Shown in pieces: positions 36,611-45,015 of a DNA stretch of 64,000 nt. Under the pieces are notes generated by a model. That model searched no databases. It had not been told where the DNA came from and was given only the letters and a program-made list of their open reading frames with translations. The stretch covers positions 1 to 64,000 of the forward strand of contig JAGIAD010000005.1 in the NCBI GenBank assembly GCA_017745075.1, in the 5' to 3' direction. Numbering within the stretch: position 1 is the stretch's first letter; each line of letters begins with the position of its first letter. The translations under genes were made by a program, and so were the position numbers. The DNA comes from Sphingobacteriaceae bacterium. Lineage in GTDB: Bacteria > Bacteroidota > Bacteroidia > Sphingobacteriales > Sphingobacteriaceae.

Positions 36611-36792
36611 GCAATATTAGATTGTAATGCTAAAATAGGATATTAATCTAAATAAATTACTATGCATGCATAAAAAAATAATAAAATTGTTTGTTTGTAC
36701 TCATTCTAATCAAGGATTAAGGCCTCATTGTGGAAGTGTGAAAAATTAATTAATTGATTATCAGGATAACAATGAAATAATCGAAAAAAAGT

Positions 36793-36822
36793 TTTGCTTT
36801 TGAAAAAAGAACGCTACATTTG
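36793..36822 (+). promoter_or_regulatory. Promoter of tRNA-Phe copy 1
   Basis: TTTG at 36793-36796, an 18-nt spacer and TACATTTG at 36815-36822. The tRNA begins 15 nt after the -7 box. Confidence 0.85.
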
Positions 36823-36837
36823 CAATCCCAAACGGAT

Positions 36838-36910
36838 GGTGCCATAGCTCAGTCGGTAGAGCAAAGGACTGAAAATCCTTGTGTCCCTGGTTCGAATCCA
36901 GGTGGCACCA
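36838..36910 (+). tRNA. tRNA-Phe (GAA), copy 1
   Basis: A 73-nt cloverleaf. The acceptor stem pairs GGTGCCA with TGGCACC, the discriminator is A, and the CCA end is not encoded. The anticodon loop CTGAAAA gives anticodon GAA, closed by AGGA/TCCT. The T arm is CCTGG-TTCGAAT-CCAGG. The whole gene is identical to copy 2. Confidence 0.98.
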
Positions 36911-36915
36911 CTTCC

Positions 36916-36945
36916 AAAAGCCTTTCAGAAATGAGAGGCTTTTTT
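36916..36945 (+). terminator. Terminator of tRNA-Phe copy 1
   Basis: AAAAGCCTTTC pairs with GAGAGGCTTTT (one mismatch), ending in a T run just after the tRNA. Confidence 0.9.
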
Positions 36946-37136
36946 GGTTTCCAGGCTTTAGCTATAACTTTCGTGATTAGTGGATTGGGTTGCTAAATTC
37001 ATTGCCGGTTATAATGTTCAATAAAAATTAGCAGAATTGATAAAAATTGTTTTGAATGTATCTTGCTGATTGCCAGAAAAATGTATTTGTATAGCTAAAT
37101 AAGGCCAACTTTTTTTAAAATAAATTCAAATCGTTT

Positions 37137-37167
37137 TTTGGATTTGGGGAAAAGAATACTACATTTG
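37137..37167 (+). promoter_or_regulatory. Promoter of tRNA-Phe copy 2
   Basis: TTTG at 37137-37140, a 19-nt spacer and TACATTTG at 37160-37167. The sequence TACATTTGCAATCCCAAA is shared with copy 1. Confidence 0.87.
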
Positions 37168-37181
37168 CAATCCCAAAAGGG

Positions 37182-37254
37182 GGTGCCATAGCTCAGTCGG
37201 TAGAGCAAAGGACTGAAAATCCTTGTGTCCCTGGTTCGAATCCAGGTGGCACCA
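37182..37254 (+). tRNA. tRNA-Phe (GAA), copy 2
   Basis: Identical in sequence to copy 1, 344 nt downstream, with its own promoter and terminator. This points to a duplicated transcription unit rather than a tandem tRNA array. Confidence 0.98.
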
Positions 37255-37264
37255 CTAAAAAAAC

Positions 37265-37293
37265 AAAAGCCTTTCAGAAATGAAAGGCTTTTT
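37265..37293 (+). terminator. Terminator of tRNA-Phe copy 2
   Basis: A perfect 12-bp stem, AAAAGCCTTTCA / TGAAAGGCTTTT, closed by a GAAA tetraloop and followed by Ts. Confidence 0.93.
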
Positions 37294-37311
37294 GCGTTTG
37301 GGGTTATTCAT

Positions 37312-37758
37312 TTATGTTTCTACATGATACTCACTCCGTTTTTCGGCCAGTTCTTTAACCTTTTCCAAGGCTTTTGGCCAGGTTTTCTCAAAGTAAGCTT
37401 TCCAGTCTTCCGTAATATCCATATCTATGGTAAGCTCCGTTTTTCCATCTTTATCTTCAAGAGTATAATTTTCGAGCGATTCGCCCCAATCATGGAGGGT
37501 TTCCTTTCCATCCTTTATTTCGCCAATATGTTTAATAGACAGGTATTGGTTAGGTATACTTTCTTTGATAATGGCAACCATTCCATCTCCCTTGCCATCG
37601 TGAAACAGCGCTTTGCTTCCTTTTTTCCAATCGGTATCTACTTTCGAACCCTCTGCAAAGACGGCTGTCCATTTTGGGTAACTTTCTACACCAAAAAGTA
37701 CATCCCAAACTTTTTCGGTTGAAGCGTTAATTGTGCTTTTAAACTTAATCTTTTCCAT
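37312..37758 (-). CDS. SRPBCC (START/Bet v 1-like) domain protein
   Basis: A 148-residue single-domain protein. The N-terminal strand KFKSTINASTEKVWDVLFG and the following SYPKWTAVFAEGSKV are typical of the SRPBCC/AHSA1 fold. The long C-terminal helix (WKAYFEKTWPKALEKVKELA) closes the hydrophobic cavity. Such proteins bind hydrophobic ligands or act as Hsp90-activator-like or cyclase-like proteins. No specific ligand is deduced. It lies just past the second tRNA-Phe, on the opposite strand. Confidence 0.88.
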   Translation of the reverse strand: MEKIKFKSTINASTEKVWDVLFGVESYPKWTAVFAEGSKVDTDWKKGSKALFHDGKGDGMVAIIKESIPNQYLSIKHIGEIKDGKETLHDWGESLENYTLEDKDGKTELTIDMDITEDWKAYFEKTWPKALEKVKELAEKRSEYHVET

Positions 37759-38119
37759 AACATATAATTTTGGTTGTAATTAATTTTATTTAGGATTATC
37801 CTGGTATTACATATAATGTTCTGTTTGTTAATTTATTATAACAAATTTGCAAATGATTTGATTGACTTAAGCGGTACAAAGACGACAATTTATGGGGGCA
37901 TAAAGGCTAATCGCCAGGCATAGTTTCGTATATTTTTTAAAATTTAATAAATATTTCTGCGAAAAGTAATTTAATCGGTAGATTTACATAATTCGTTAAT
38001 AAGGACGCTTAAAAGCACAATATTTTGAATTAAATTGAGTTGTTGGTAGGTAAAGTTTCACATCTAAACAACTTAACTATTACCTGGTACGTATATATAA
38101 TAATGTTATTATAATTTCT
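37759..38119. other. 361-nt intergenic region without recognised features
   Basis: AT-rich divergent region between the SRPBCC gene and the S41 peptidase gene. I see no RNA, no repeat matching others in the window and no convincing promoter pair. Confidence 0.5.
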
Positions 38120-39718
38120 ATGAGAAATAAGAAATTCATTTACCTGGTTGTACTGGGTTTTTTAAGCTTCGGGGCCGTTACTGGCTGCAAAAAGAGCAAT
38201 GCCGGACCTGATGGACCTGAAACCCCACCTGTTGTAACCCCACCTAACGGAACACGGGATGAATTGACCAAAGATTCTATTTTTTTATACGGCAAAGAAC
38301 TTTATTACTGGAATACTTCACTGCCAACTTATGAAGCATTCAACCCACGTGGATTTAGCTCGAATGAGGCTGAGCTATATGCCATGACACAATATTCTTT
38401 GAATCCGTCAACAGGGAAACCTTATGAATATACCAGCACACCTGGTGATCCTAAATATTCGTTTTTTGACTATACAGTAGCTACAACAGGTAAAACCGGA
38501 GTACTAAAGGCTAGCGTAAATGGCTCTGCCAATGATTACGGTTTTTCTGTTCAATATAACAACGAGACAGATCTGAGGGTAAAATATGTGTATCCAAACT
38601 CACCGGCTGACCAGAAGGGCTTAACACGTGGCTGCAGGATAACCAGTTTGAACGGAAGAACTGACCTGAGCTATCCTGGCGCTGTTAACTTTATAAACAA
38701 TGCCATTTTTGGCACAAATCCGGCGGTTACTTTAGGCTATAATGATATTGCGGGCAATCCAAAAACAGCCGTTATAACCAGTAGTCTGTACACCATTAAC
38801 CCGATATTGTTTACGAATGTTTATACTGTTGGTACGAAGAAAGTTGGTTATATCGTATTTAATAGTTTTACGGATAATGCCACTGCGGCCATTAGTTCGG
38901 TTTTTTCTGGCTTTGCTGCACAGGGAGTAAGTGAACTCATAGTTGATTTGCGCTATAATGGTGGTGGTTATGTTACTACTGCTACCGATATGATTAATTT
39001 AATGGCACCGGCAGGAGAAACAGGTAATACCATGTTTACTTCTTATTACAATAACTATTTACAGACGATCACTACTGCCCAGCGCAAAGCTTCTGTTTTG
39101 GCACACCAACCGCTGTTAGATGATGCTGGTAAATTGCAGACTTTTACCACAGGTGTAAATGGAAAATATGCTACTTATGCCGATTTAAATTATTCGCCTA
39201 CAGCGTCCGATAATATAGAGAAATTTGCAAAATCGGGTAGTTTAACACTAAACAGGGTTTATTTTATAGTAACTGGACTGACAGCCTCGGCAAGTGAGCT
39301 AACCATTAACAGTTTGAAACCGGTAATGGATGTAAAACTGATTGGTAGAACTACGTATGGTAAACCTGTAGGTTTCTTTCCGATCAGAATAGACAAGGTA
39401 GATATGTATATTCCGGAATTTGAAACCAAAAATAAATTGGGTGTTGGTGGCTATTATTCTGGCCTCACGGTTGATAAAGAATCATCTGAAGATTTAACCA
39501 AAGCATGGGGAGATGAAACAGAGACTTTATTATCATATGCATTACTATATGCCAAAAACGGGAATTTTATAACTCCTACAACAAAAACTGCAAGCTTAAG
39601 TACAACTACAACAGTAATGCCGGCAAAACTATCGGTTACAGAATTAAGGTCATTAGATGACAAGCTGGATCCAAAAGGATTTAAAGGAATGGTAATGACG
39701 CCCCACAAGAAATTTTAA
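38120..39718 (+). CDS. S41-family C-terminal processing peptidase, lipoprotein
   Basis: A 532-residue secreted serine peptidase. The signal peptide ends in a lipobox before Cys23 (GAVTGCKKS), followed by a Pro-rich tether. A PDZ-like domain lies around residues 130-220 (VYPNSPADQKGLTRGCRIT). The S41 domain has IVDLRYNGGGYVTTATD, the SAS-E segment at residues 390-393 containing the nucleophile Ser, and Lys415 in TYGKPVG as the likely base. The C-terminal 60 residues are Thr-rich. It probably acts on envelope proteins. It is a single gene, followed by a palindromic element. Confidence 0.9.
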   Translation: MRNKKFIYLVVLGFLSFGAVTGCKKSNAGPDGPETPPVVTPPNGTRDELTKDSIFLYGKELYYWNTSLPTYEAFNPRGFSSNEAELYAMTQYSLNPSTGKPYEYTSTPGDPKYSFFDYTVATTGKTGVLKASVNGSANDYGFSVQYNNETDLRVKYVYPNSPADQKGLTRGCRITSLNGRTDLSYPGAVNFINNAIFGTNPAVTLGYNDIAGNPKTAVITSSLYTINPILFTNVYTVGTKKVGYIVFNSFTDNATAAISSVFSGFAAQGVSELIVDLRYNGGGYVTTATDMINLMAPAGETGNTMFTSYYNNYLQTITTAQRKASVLAHQPLLDDAGKLQTFTTGVNGKYATYADLNYSPTASDNIEKFAKSGSLTLNRVYFIVTGLTASASELTINSLKPVMDVKLIGRTTYGKPVGFFPIRIDKVDMYIPEFETKNKLGVGGYYSGLTVDKESSEDLTKAWGDETETLLSYALLYAKNGNFITPTTKTASLSTTTTVMPAKLSVTELRSLDDKLDPKGFKGMVMTPHKKF

Positions 39719-39773
39719 TTAAACTTTTTAAGGGTACTAAAACTGCATTATAGATGAGTTTCTCTAAAAATTT

Positions 39774-39842
39774 GTCACGTTGAGCCTGTCGAAACGCCCT
39801 TGATGATATTATCGAAGGTCCTTCGACAGGCTCAGGATGACA
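39774..39842. repeat. Palindromic repeat (TGAGCCTGTCGAA type)
   Basis: TGAGCCTGTCGAA and TTCGACAGGCTCA form a perfect 13-bp stem inside a longer imperfect palindrome with GTCA/TGAC ends. It lies between the convergent S41 peptidase and LEA-like genes. This is a different family from the TCGTCATyTCGA elements. Confidence 0.8.
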
Positions 39843-39887
39843 TTCTTTGTTAATAATACAGTCTAATTTTTATTATACTGATATTTT

Positions 39888-40490
39888 TTACAATAGTATT
39901 TTACTGCTGATATCTTTATTGATGGTAATGTAACCCGGATATTTAACCGGCGTACTGCCCAACATAAAGGTTGGCTTTATTTTGATGGTTAATAATCCCA
40001 GTTTTTCATCCTTTGAAGATGCACCCTTCTGGGCAGCTTTGATAATGTCATTAAAAACATTTCCATTGGATACTAATCCATAAATGTTGCTCACCAATTG
40101 TACCGGAACTGTAACCGTTTGGTTTTGGCCGATGCTTACATTTTGATTAACTGTGCCTTCTGCCAAATCGGTATTATTAACCAATATTTTATATTCAAAC
40201 TGGTTTATTGCTGCCAAATTACCAGAAGGGTTGGTAATTTCTAAATTCAGATTGGCTTTTAACGGAATATCTTTTCTTAACAGACCCAATGCAACGCCAG
40301 GTAAACTGCTTAAGCTAAAGCTTTGCTGATCCATTAACTTTTTAATATCGGTGCCTGCAATAGATACCTGTTGTACACTGGTAATTTTATAGGTGCAGTT
40401 TTCCAGGGCTTTTATCTGCTGTGCCTGCCTGTTTATTCCGCAGCCGAAAAGGCCAACAGTTAAAAGGCATACTAATAATCTTTGTTTCAT
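39888..40490 (-). CDS. LEA type 2-like lipoprotein
   Basis: About 200 residues from the chosen ATG (MKQRLLVCLLTVGLFGC, lipobox Cys17); a longer frame to 40553 would bury the signal. The mature part resembles a LEA-2/WHy domain: PLKANLNLEITNPSGNLAA, FEYKILVNNTDLAEGTV and TVPVQLVSNIYGL. Family members are small beta-sandwiches linked to stress tolerance in other organisms. The bacterial role is unclear. It is anchored to a membrane by lipid. Confidence 0.82.
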   Translation of the reverse strand: MKQRLLVCLLTVGLFGCGINRQAQQIKALENCTYKITSVQQVSIAGTDIKKLMDQQSFSLSSLPGVALGLLRKDIPLKANLNLEITNPSGNLAAINQFEYKILVNNTDLAEGTVNQNVSIGQNQTVTVPVQLVSNIYGLVSNGNVFNDIIKAAQKGASSKDEKLGLLTIKIKPTFMLGSTPVKYPGYITINKDISSKILL

Positions 40491-40677
40491 TTTACGTGTG
40501 TTAGGTGATAGTATAAGTATCCTAAAATTTGAATATTTATATACTGCAAACATAACGCCAAAATAATAAATCTATTTTAGAAGAAGCTGCTTTAAAATTG
40601 AGCAACTTTGACACATATCCTTAATTATCCGAATTAACAATTGGTCCAAGTTATTAACTTTACCAAAAATAAAAGAT

Positions 40678-41160
40678 ATGGCTATTACCATCCGGAACAT
40701 TACTCCACAAGATAATGAAGCTACTGCTTTAATGATCAGGACGATCTTAAGAGAATTTAAAATAGATAAGCCTGGCACTGTTTATACCGATCCTACAACC
40801 GATGAGCTATCTAAAGTTTTTGAACATCCTCAATCTGCTTATTGGCTGGCCGAAGAGGATGGGGTGATTATTGGCGGCTGTGGCATTTATCCAACAGAAG
40901 GCTTGCCAGATGGTTGTGTTGAACTGGTTAAACTGTATGCCTCGGCATCCTCGCGCGGAAAGGGTATCGGCAAAATGCTCATGGAGAAGAGTATAGAATC
41001 GGCACAGCATTTTGGCTACAATGAGGTTTATTTAGAGTCGTTTCCGGAACTTACCACGGCAATTGCCATGTACGAAAAGGCTGGGTTTAAAAAACTCGCT
41101 GCTCCACTGGGTAATTCCGGGCATTTTGCATGTAATGTTTGGATGCTGTTGGTTTTATAG
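40678..41160 (+). CDS. GNAT-family N-acetyltransferase
   Basis: A 160-residue acetyltransferase. The acetyl-CoA loop reads SSRGKGIGKMLMEKSI (R/QxxGxG/A type) after strand CVELVKLYAS. The C-terminal segment ESFPELTTAIAMYEKAGFKK is also typical. The N-terminus ITIRNITPQDNEATALMIR starts the fold. The substrate is unknown. The gene stands alone; a hairpin follows it. Confidence 0.92.
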   Translation: MAITIRNITPQDNEATALMIRTILREFKIDKPGTVYTDPTTDELSKVFEHPQSAYWLAEEDGVIIGGCGIYPTEGLPDGCVELVKLYASASSRGKGIGKMLMEKSIESAQHFGYNEVYLESFPELTTAIAMYEKAGFKKLAAPLGNSGHFACNVWMLLVL

Positions 41161-41183
41161 CTGGTTAATCGTTAAAACTGATT

Positions 41184-41229
41184 AATCGGTTAACTGTTGA
41201 AATGAGAAATCCAGCCCAGTTAACCGATT
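41184..41229. terminator. Hairpin downstream of the GNAT gene
   Basis: A perfect 13-bp stem, AATCGGTTAACTG / CAGTTAACCGATT, with a 20-nt loop and AT-rich flanks. It probably ends the GNAT transcript, though the T run is weak. Confidence 0.65.
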
Positions 41230-41248
41230 TATATTTAATCTTTTATTC

Positions 41249-41450
41249 TTAATTTTTGCCTATCCTGTTTTCCTTCACGACAGTCAAATAGTTCATCTTA
41301 CCATCAATCATTACATTGATTCCTTTTTTACCTTTCAGTACAATGTTATCGCCCTTATCTAGCTTTACACCCGGCGATCTACTGATTACTTCCAATGCAT
41401 TATCACCAGCGGTATTCATCTGTTCTACGTTTACAATCACCTCGGCTAAA
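41249..41450 (-). pseudogene. Remnant of a TonB-dependent receptor plug
   Basis: A stretch of about 65 codons matches the plug of outer-membrane receptors of the TonB/beta-barrel group: VIVNVEQMNTAGDNALEV, ISRSPGVKLDKGDNIVLKG and GINVMIDGKMNYLT. The rest of the receptor, normally 700-900 residues, is missing on both sides, and the remnant is followed by unrelated codons. It is a decayed fragment lying between the GNAT and LytS genes. Confidence 0.7.
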
Positions 41451-41602
41451 AACTATATAATCCCAAGCGTTTAAAATATTATCGCAATGCTTTTTTAGGT
41501 AATAAATGGTGTTCATCCTTAAATTATACAGGTTGGGATAATTATTTGCATGTTTGGAATAAGAAAATACACAGTTAAAAAAGCTTTGTATAGTTTTAGG
41601 CC

Positions 41603-42610
41603 ATGAAAACAATAAAAATCATTTCGATTCATATTCTGTGCTGGTTACTTGTACTGGGTTATTTTTATGGTGGTGCTTTATTAGGCGGTACTACATTTTC
41701 TAAGATTGCTTTTAATGTCTCTATGAATTTTATCCAGCTGATAGAGTTTTATATCTGTTATCTGTGGGTATATCCAAAATTTTTGAAGAAGAATAAAATA
41801 CCACAGTTAATTGGCGGTATTTTGTTTACGATGGGGGTATTTATTGCACTTCGGTATTTAATAGAAGAGGTGCTTTATCTAAAATGGTTTGGTTTTCATA
41901 ATTATAGTGATGGAGTTACCGCTTGGGGATATATATCGGATAATATTTATTGGACTATTGCTTTTATTGTTGTACCAGCTGCGGTTTATGGTATTGAAAA
42001 GAGCTTTAAATCGGAGCAGGTAAACAGTAAACTTAAGGAAGAAGTGGTTAAAGCAGAGCTTTCATTTTTGAAATCGCAGATCAATCCACACTTTCTTTAC
42101 AATACCTTAAATTATGTTTATTCCCTGGCTATTCCTGTTTCCGATCAACTGGCTAATGCTGTTTTGCGTTTATCAGATCTGATGCGTTATACGTTGAATG
42201 ACAGTCCGGATGGTAAAGTAAGTTTAGATAAGGAAGTGGAATACCTGGAGAGTTATGTGGCATTATTTAAGATGCGTTTTGAACCCAAATTTTATGTCGA
42301 CTTTACAACCGAGGGTATCGATAATCAAAAAATAGCTTCGCTGATCCTGATCCCTTTTGTTGAAAATGCTTTTAAACATGGTGTAGTGAATGATGAGGGG
42401 CAGCCGGTGCGCATTAAACTTAAGGTGCAGAACAAACGCTTAAGCTTCGAGGTAAGCAATAAGATCAGCCAAGCACAAAAAGACCACTCAAGTGGTGTAG
42501 GTATGGTCAATATCCACCGCAGGTTAGATTTGATTTATCCCGAAAAACATGAGTTGTTGATTTCTAATAATGGTAATACCTACAAAAGTACTTTGATCTT
42601 AAATCTCTAA
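41603..42610 (+). CDS. LytS-type sensor histidine kinase
   Basis: A 335-residue membrane kinase. Four hydrophobic segments cover residues 1-130, without a separate periplasmic sensor domain. The His_kinase domain has the signature KSQINPHFLYNTLNYV with phospho-acceptor His163. The ATP-binding part has LILIPFVENAFKHGV and GVGMVNIHRRLDLIYP. It should phosphorylate the LytTR regulator encoded 70 nt downstream. The signal sensed is unknown. Confidence 0.94.
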   Translation: MKTIKIISIHILCWLLVLGYFYGGALLGGTTFSKIAFNVSMNFIQLIEFYICYLWVYPKFLKKNKIPQLIGGILFTMGVFIALRYLIEEVLYLKWFGFHNYSDGVTAWGYISDNIYWTIAFIVVPAAVYGIEKSFKSEQVNSKLKEEVVKAELSFLKSQINPHFLYNTLNYVYSLAIPVSDQLANAVLRLSDLMRYTLNDSPDGKVSLDKEVEYLESYVALFKMRFEPKFYVDFTTEGIDNQKIASLILIPFVENAFKHGVVNDEGQPVRIKLKVQNKRLSFEVSNKISQAQKDHSSGVGMVNIHRRLDLIYPEKHELLISNNGNTYKSTLILNL

Positions 42611-42680
42611 TGGATAATTTGTATCATTGAAATATTTTAGATTACGCATATCCCTAAACGCTAACCCCTAACCGTTACCT

Positions 42681-43415
42681 ATGATCCGTTGCCTTGCTGT
42701 TGATGATGAATCTTACGCCTCAGATATTATTGCTGCCTTTATCAATAAAACGCCTTTTTTAGAATTGGTTGGAACCACTACTAATGCTTTTGAAGCGCTT
42801 AACCTGGTGCAGGAAGGTAAGGTAGACCTTGTTTTTTTAGATGTACAGATGCCTGAATTAACCGGGATTCAGTTTTTGAAAATCTGTGGTGGTAAATGTA
42901 AGGTAATCTTAACCACGGCTTATCCCGAATACGCTTTAGAAGGTTTTGATCTTGATGTGGTAGATTATTTGTTAAAACCGGTCTCGTATGAGCGTTTTTA
43001 TAAAGCAGCTACGAAAGCACAGCAGATTTTAATGCCTGTGGTACCCATACAGCCGGAAATTGCTGTACAGCCTCTAACACAGGGAAACGATTTTATTTTC
43101 ATTAAAGGCGATACCAAGAACAAGTTTATTAAGGTGAATTATAACGATATTCTCTACATAGAGGGATTGAAGAATTATGTTTCGGTGTATACCGCTCACC
43201 AAAGAATTGTGACCTATCAGGCACTGCGCGAATTGGAGACCGAACTGCCTCAACCACCATTTTACCGCATTCATAAATCGTACATTATCTCTATCGAAAA
43301 GATTAAGATGATAGATGGGAATACCGTTTATATTAACGATCAGGCCATTCCAATAGGTGAAACTTATAAAGAAGAATTTTTTAAAGTGGTGAGGGAAGGG
43401 AAGAAAGGTGGGTAA
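42681..43415 (+). CDS. LytTR-family response regulator
   Basis: A 244-residue regulator, partner of the upstream kinase. The receiver domain (residues 1-120) has acidic Asp8/Asp9, phospho-acceptor Asp54 in LVFLDVQMPE, and Lys in LLKPVSYERF. A linker leads to a LytTR DNA-binding domain (residues 140-240) with FIKGDTKNKFIKVNYNDI, YIEGLKNYVSVYT and FYRIHKSYIISIEKIKMID. Target genes are not evident nearby. Confidence 0.94.
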   Translation: MIRCLAVDDESYASDIIAAFINKTPFLELVGTTTNAFEALNLVQEGKVDLVFLDVQMPELTGIQFLKICGGKCKVILTTAYPEYALEGFDLDVVDYLLKPVSYERFYKAATKAQQILMPVVPIQPEIAVQPLTQGNDFIFIKGDTKNKFIKVNYNDILYIEGLKNYVSVYTAHQRIVTYQALRELETELPQPPFYRIHKSYIISIEKIKMIDGNTVYINDQAIPIGETYKEEFFKVVREGKKGG

Positions 43416-43560
43416 TTGGGAGGAATAGTTAAATATTGTTGGGATTCGTCTTTCAGTTAACCAGTTTCAACAATTAACCAATTAACCAGGGTGTGCATAA
43501 ATTCTCCAGATTATTTATCCCGATTTTTTTAAGTTTGCTGAAGATTAAATCAAAATCACC

Positions 43561-44028
43561 ATGCAAGAAACTAATTCGCTAAGCCAGGTTGCAGAATTTC
43601 ATACTACTTTTAAACATCCTATCTTAGAAAGCCCGGTCATTCCTTCAAAACAGAGGGCCAATTTGCGTATTTCGCTTTTAGCTGAAGAATTGAAAGAATT
43701 ACAGGAAGCGGTAGAGAATGATGATCTGGTAGAAGTTGCCGATGCCCTTTGTGATCTGCAGTATGTTTTGGCCGGTGCTATCCACGAATTTGGTCTTGGC
43801 GGAAAATTTAAAACGCTGTTCGACGAAGTGCACCGCTCTAATATGAGTAAAGCCTGCAAAACAATAGAAGAAGCTGAGCAAACCATTCAGTTTTATTTTG
43901 ATAAAGATCAGACTGAATCTTATTATAAAGAAGTAGACGGGCTGTTTTTGGTATTCAGGAAATCTGACGACAAGACTTTAAAATCGATCAATTATTCGCC
44001 AGCTGATTTAAGATCACATTTGGTTTAA
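43561..44028 (+). CDS. MazG/HisE-like nucleoside triphosphate pyrophosphohydrolase
   Basis: A 155-residue all-alpha pyrophosphatase-like protein. The metal-binding pattern is AEELKELQEAVENDD followed by EVADALCDLQYVLAG (ExxE..ExxD). Such proteins hydrolyse nucleoside triphosphates to monophosphates, often for house-cleaning. A TAAGTTTG sequence at 43530-43537 is a possible -7 box, without a clear -33 partner. The next gene, an alpha/beta hydrolase, begins 18 nt after its stop. Confidence 0.87.
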   Translation: MQETNSLSQVAEFHTTFKHPILESPVIPSKQRANLRISLLAEELKELQEAVENDDLVEVADALCDLQYVLAGAIHEFGLGGKFKTLFDEVHRSNMSKACKTIEEAEQTIQFYFDKDQTESYYKEVDGLFLVFRKSDDKTLKSINYSPADLRSHLV

Positions 44029-44046
44029 TTCATAAATAAGCTTGGA

Positions 44047-44898
44047 TTGAAAAGGCTAAAGCAAATTGTAAACGAGCTTAAATTAACACAGGAAGCACCT
44101 GAGGCAGCTTTAATCCGTGAATTTATTTTTTATTCGCCCAAAATGCCATTGCGCCTTCATCAGGAGCAGCTGATTTCTGTATCAAAACAATTTAGCCTGC
44201 AGGTTTTTGATACTTATTTTACCAAAGCCAATGTAACCATTAACTGCTTTAGCTGGGGAAATGGAAAACGGAAAGTGTTACTTACACATGGCTGGGCTTC
44301 AAAAGCTTTAGACTTTTATGAGCTGATTATCGAACTCCAAAAAATAGAAGACTTGGAGATTATTGCTTTTGATGCCCCGGGAAACGGAAGTTCAGTCTCC
44401 GAATTTTCCAACCTGATGTTATACGCCGATTCAGTAAAATCTATTGCCTTAAACTACGCGAAACCTGATGTGCTGATCGGACACTCGCTCGGTGGTATGG
44501 CTAATGTAATTGCATTACAAGCACTTGATTTAACGCCTGATCTGCTTATTAGCATCGCGCCGTTAATCAGACTGAAAGAGAACTTTGAGCAGAGCCTAAA
44601 TTCGGTAAACATTGAAGCTAAAGACCAGGATATATTTTTTAGCAATTTTGCTAAAGAATTTCCTGTGCCGGTTAGCCACTTTAACCTCACCGAACTGTAT
44701 CAGTTAAATCCCCATGTAGACCATTTTCTGGCTTATGATCCGGCTGATCACATTTCGCCTTATCCGTTTCTTAAAGAATTTTTGGATAAAAACCCTGCAA
44801 TCAGTGCAAAATCTTTTGAAAACACAGACCATTATAAAATCCTTAAATCTGCTGATGTAATTGAAGATATTGTGCAGAGAATCCAATCGTTAGACTAA
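44047..44898 (+). CDS. Alpha/beta-fold hydrolase
   Basis: A 283-residue hydrolase. The core shows LLTHGWASKALDFYELI (oxyanion region), IAFDAPGNGSS, the nucleophile elbow GHSLGG (Ser near 143) and a C-terminal His in NTDHYKILKS. The substrate is unknown; esterase or lipase-like activity fits. The start is TTG, 18 nt after the pyrophosphohydrolase stop; the next in-frame ATG, 34 codons later, would remove the first strands. Cotranscription with the upstream gene is likely. Confidence 0.88.
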   Translation: MKRLKQIVNELKLTQEAPEAALIREFIFYSPKMPLRLHQEQLISVSKQFSLQVFDTYFTKANVTINCFSWGNGKRKVLLTHGWASKALDFYELIIELQKIEDLEIIAFDAPGNGSSVSEFSNLMLYADSVKSIALNYAKPDVLIGHSLGGMANVIALQALDLTPDLLISIAPLIRLKENFEQSLNSVNIEAKDQDIFFSNFAKEFPVPVSHFNLTELYQLNPHVDHFLAYDPADHISPYPFLKEFLDKNPAISAKSFENTDHYKILKSADVIEDIVQRIQSLD

Positions 44899-44992
44899 AC
44901 AGCGCTGTATATTCTGTTATTTTAAATGTACTTTTTGATATTATTTAGCATAAAAGTCTAAATTATAAGGTGCTTTAATTAATTTAGGTTGT

Positions 44993-45004
44993 CGTTTTAA
45001 AACG
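44993..45004. promoter_or_regulatory. 12-bp palindrome before the AraC regulator gene
   Basis: CGTTTTAAAACG is a perfect palindrome ending 11 nt before the ATG at 45016. It may be a binding site, but AraC proteins normally bind direct repeats, so the case is weak. Confidence 0.35.
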
Positions 45005-45015
45005 CTAACCAAATT

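Noticed and set aside
36838..37254. tRNA-based attachment sites bounding an integrated element
   Set aside because: The two tRNA-Phe genes are complete, each with promoter and terminator, and the 270 nt between them hold no integrase or cargo gene.
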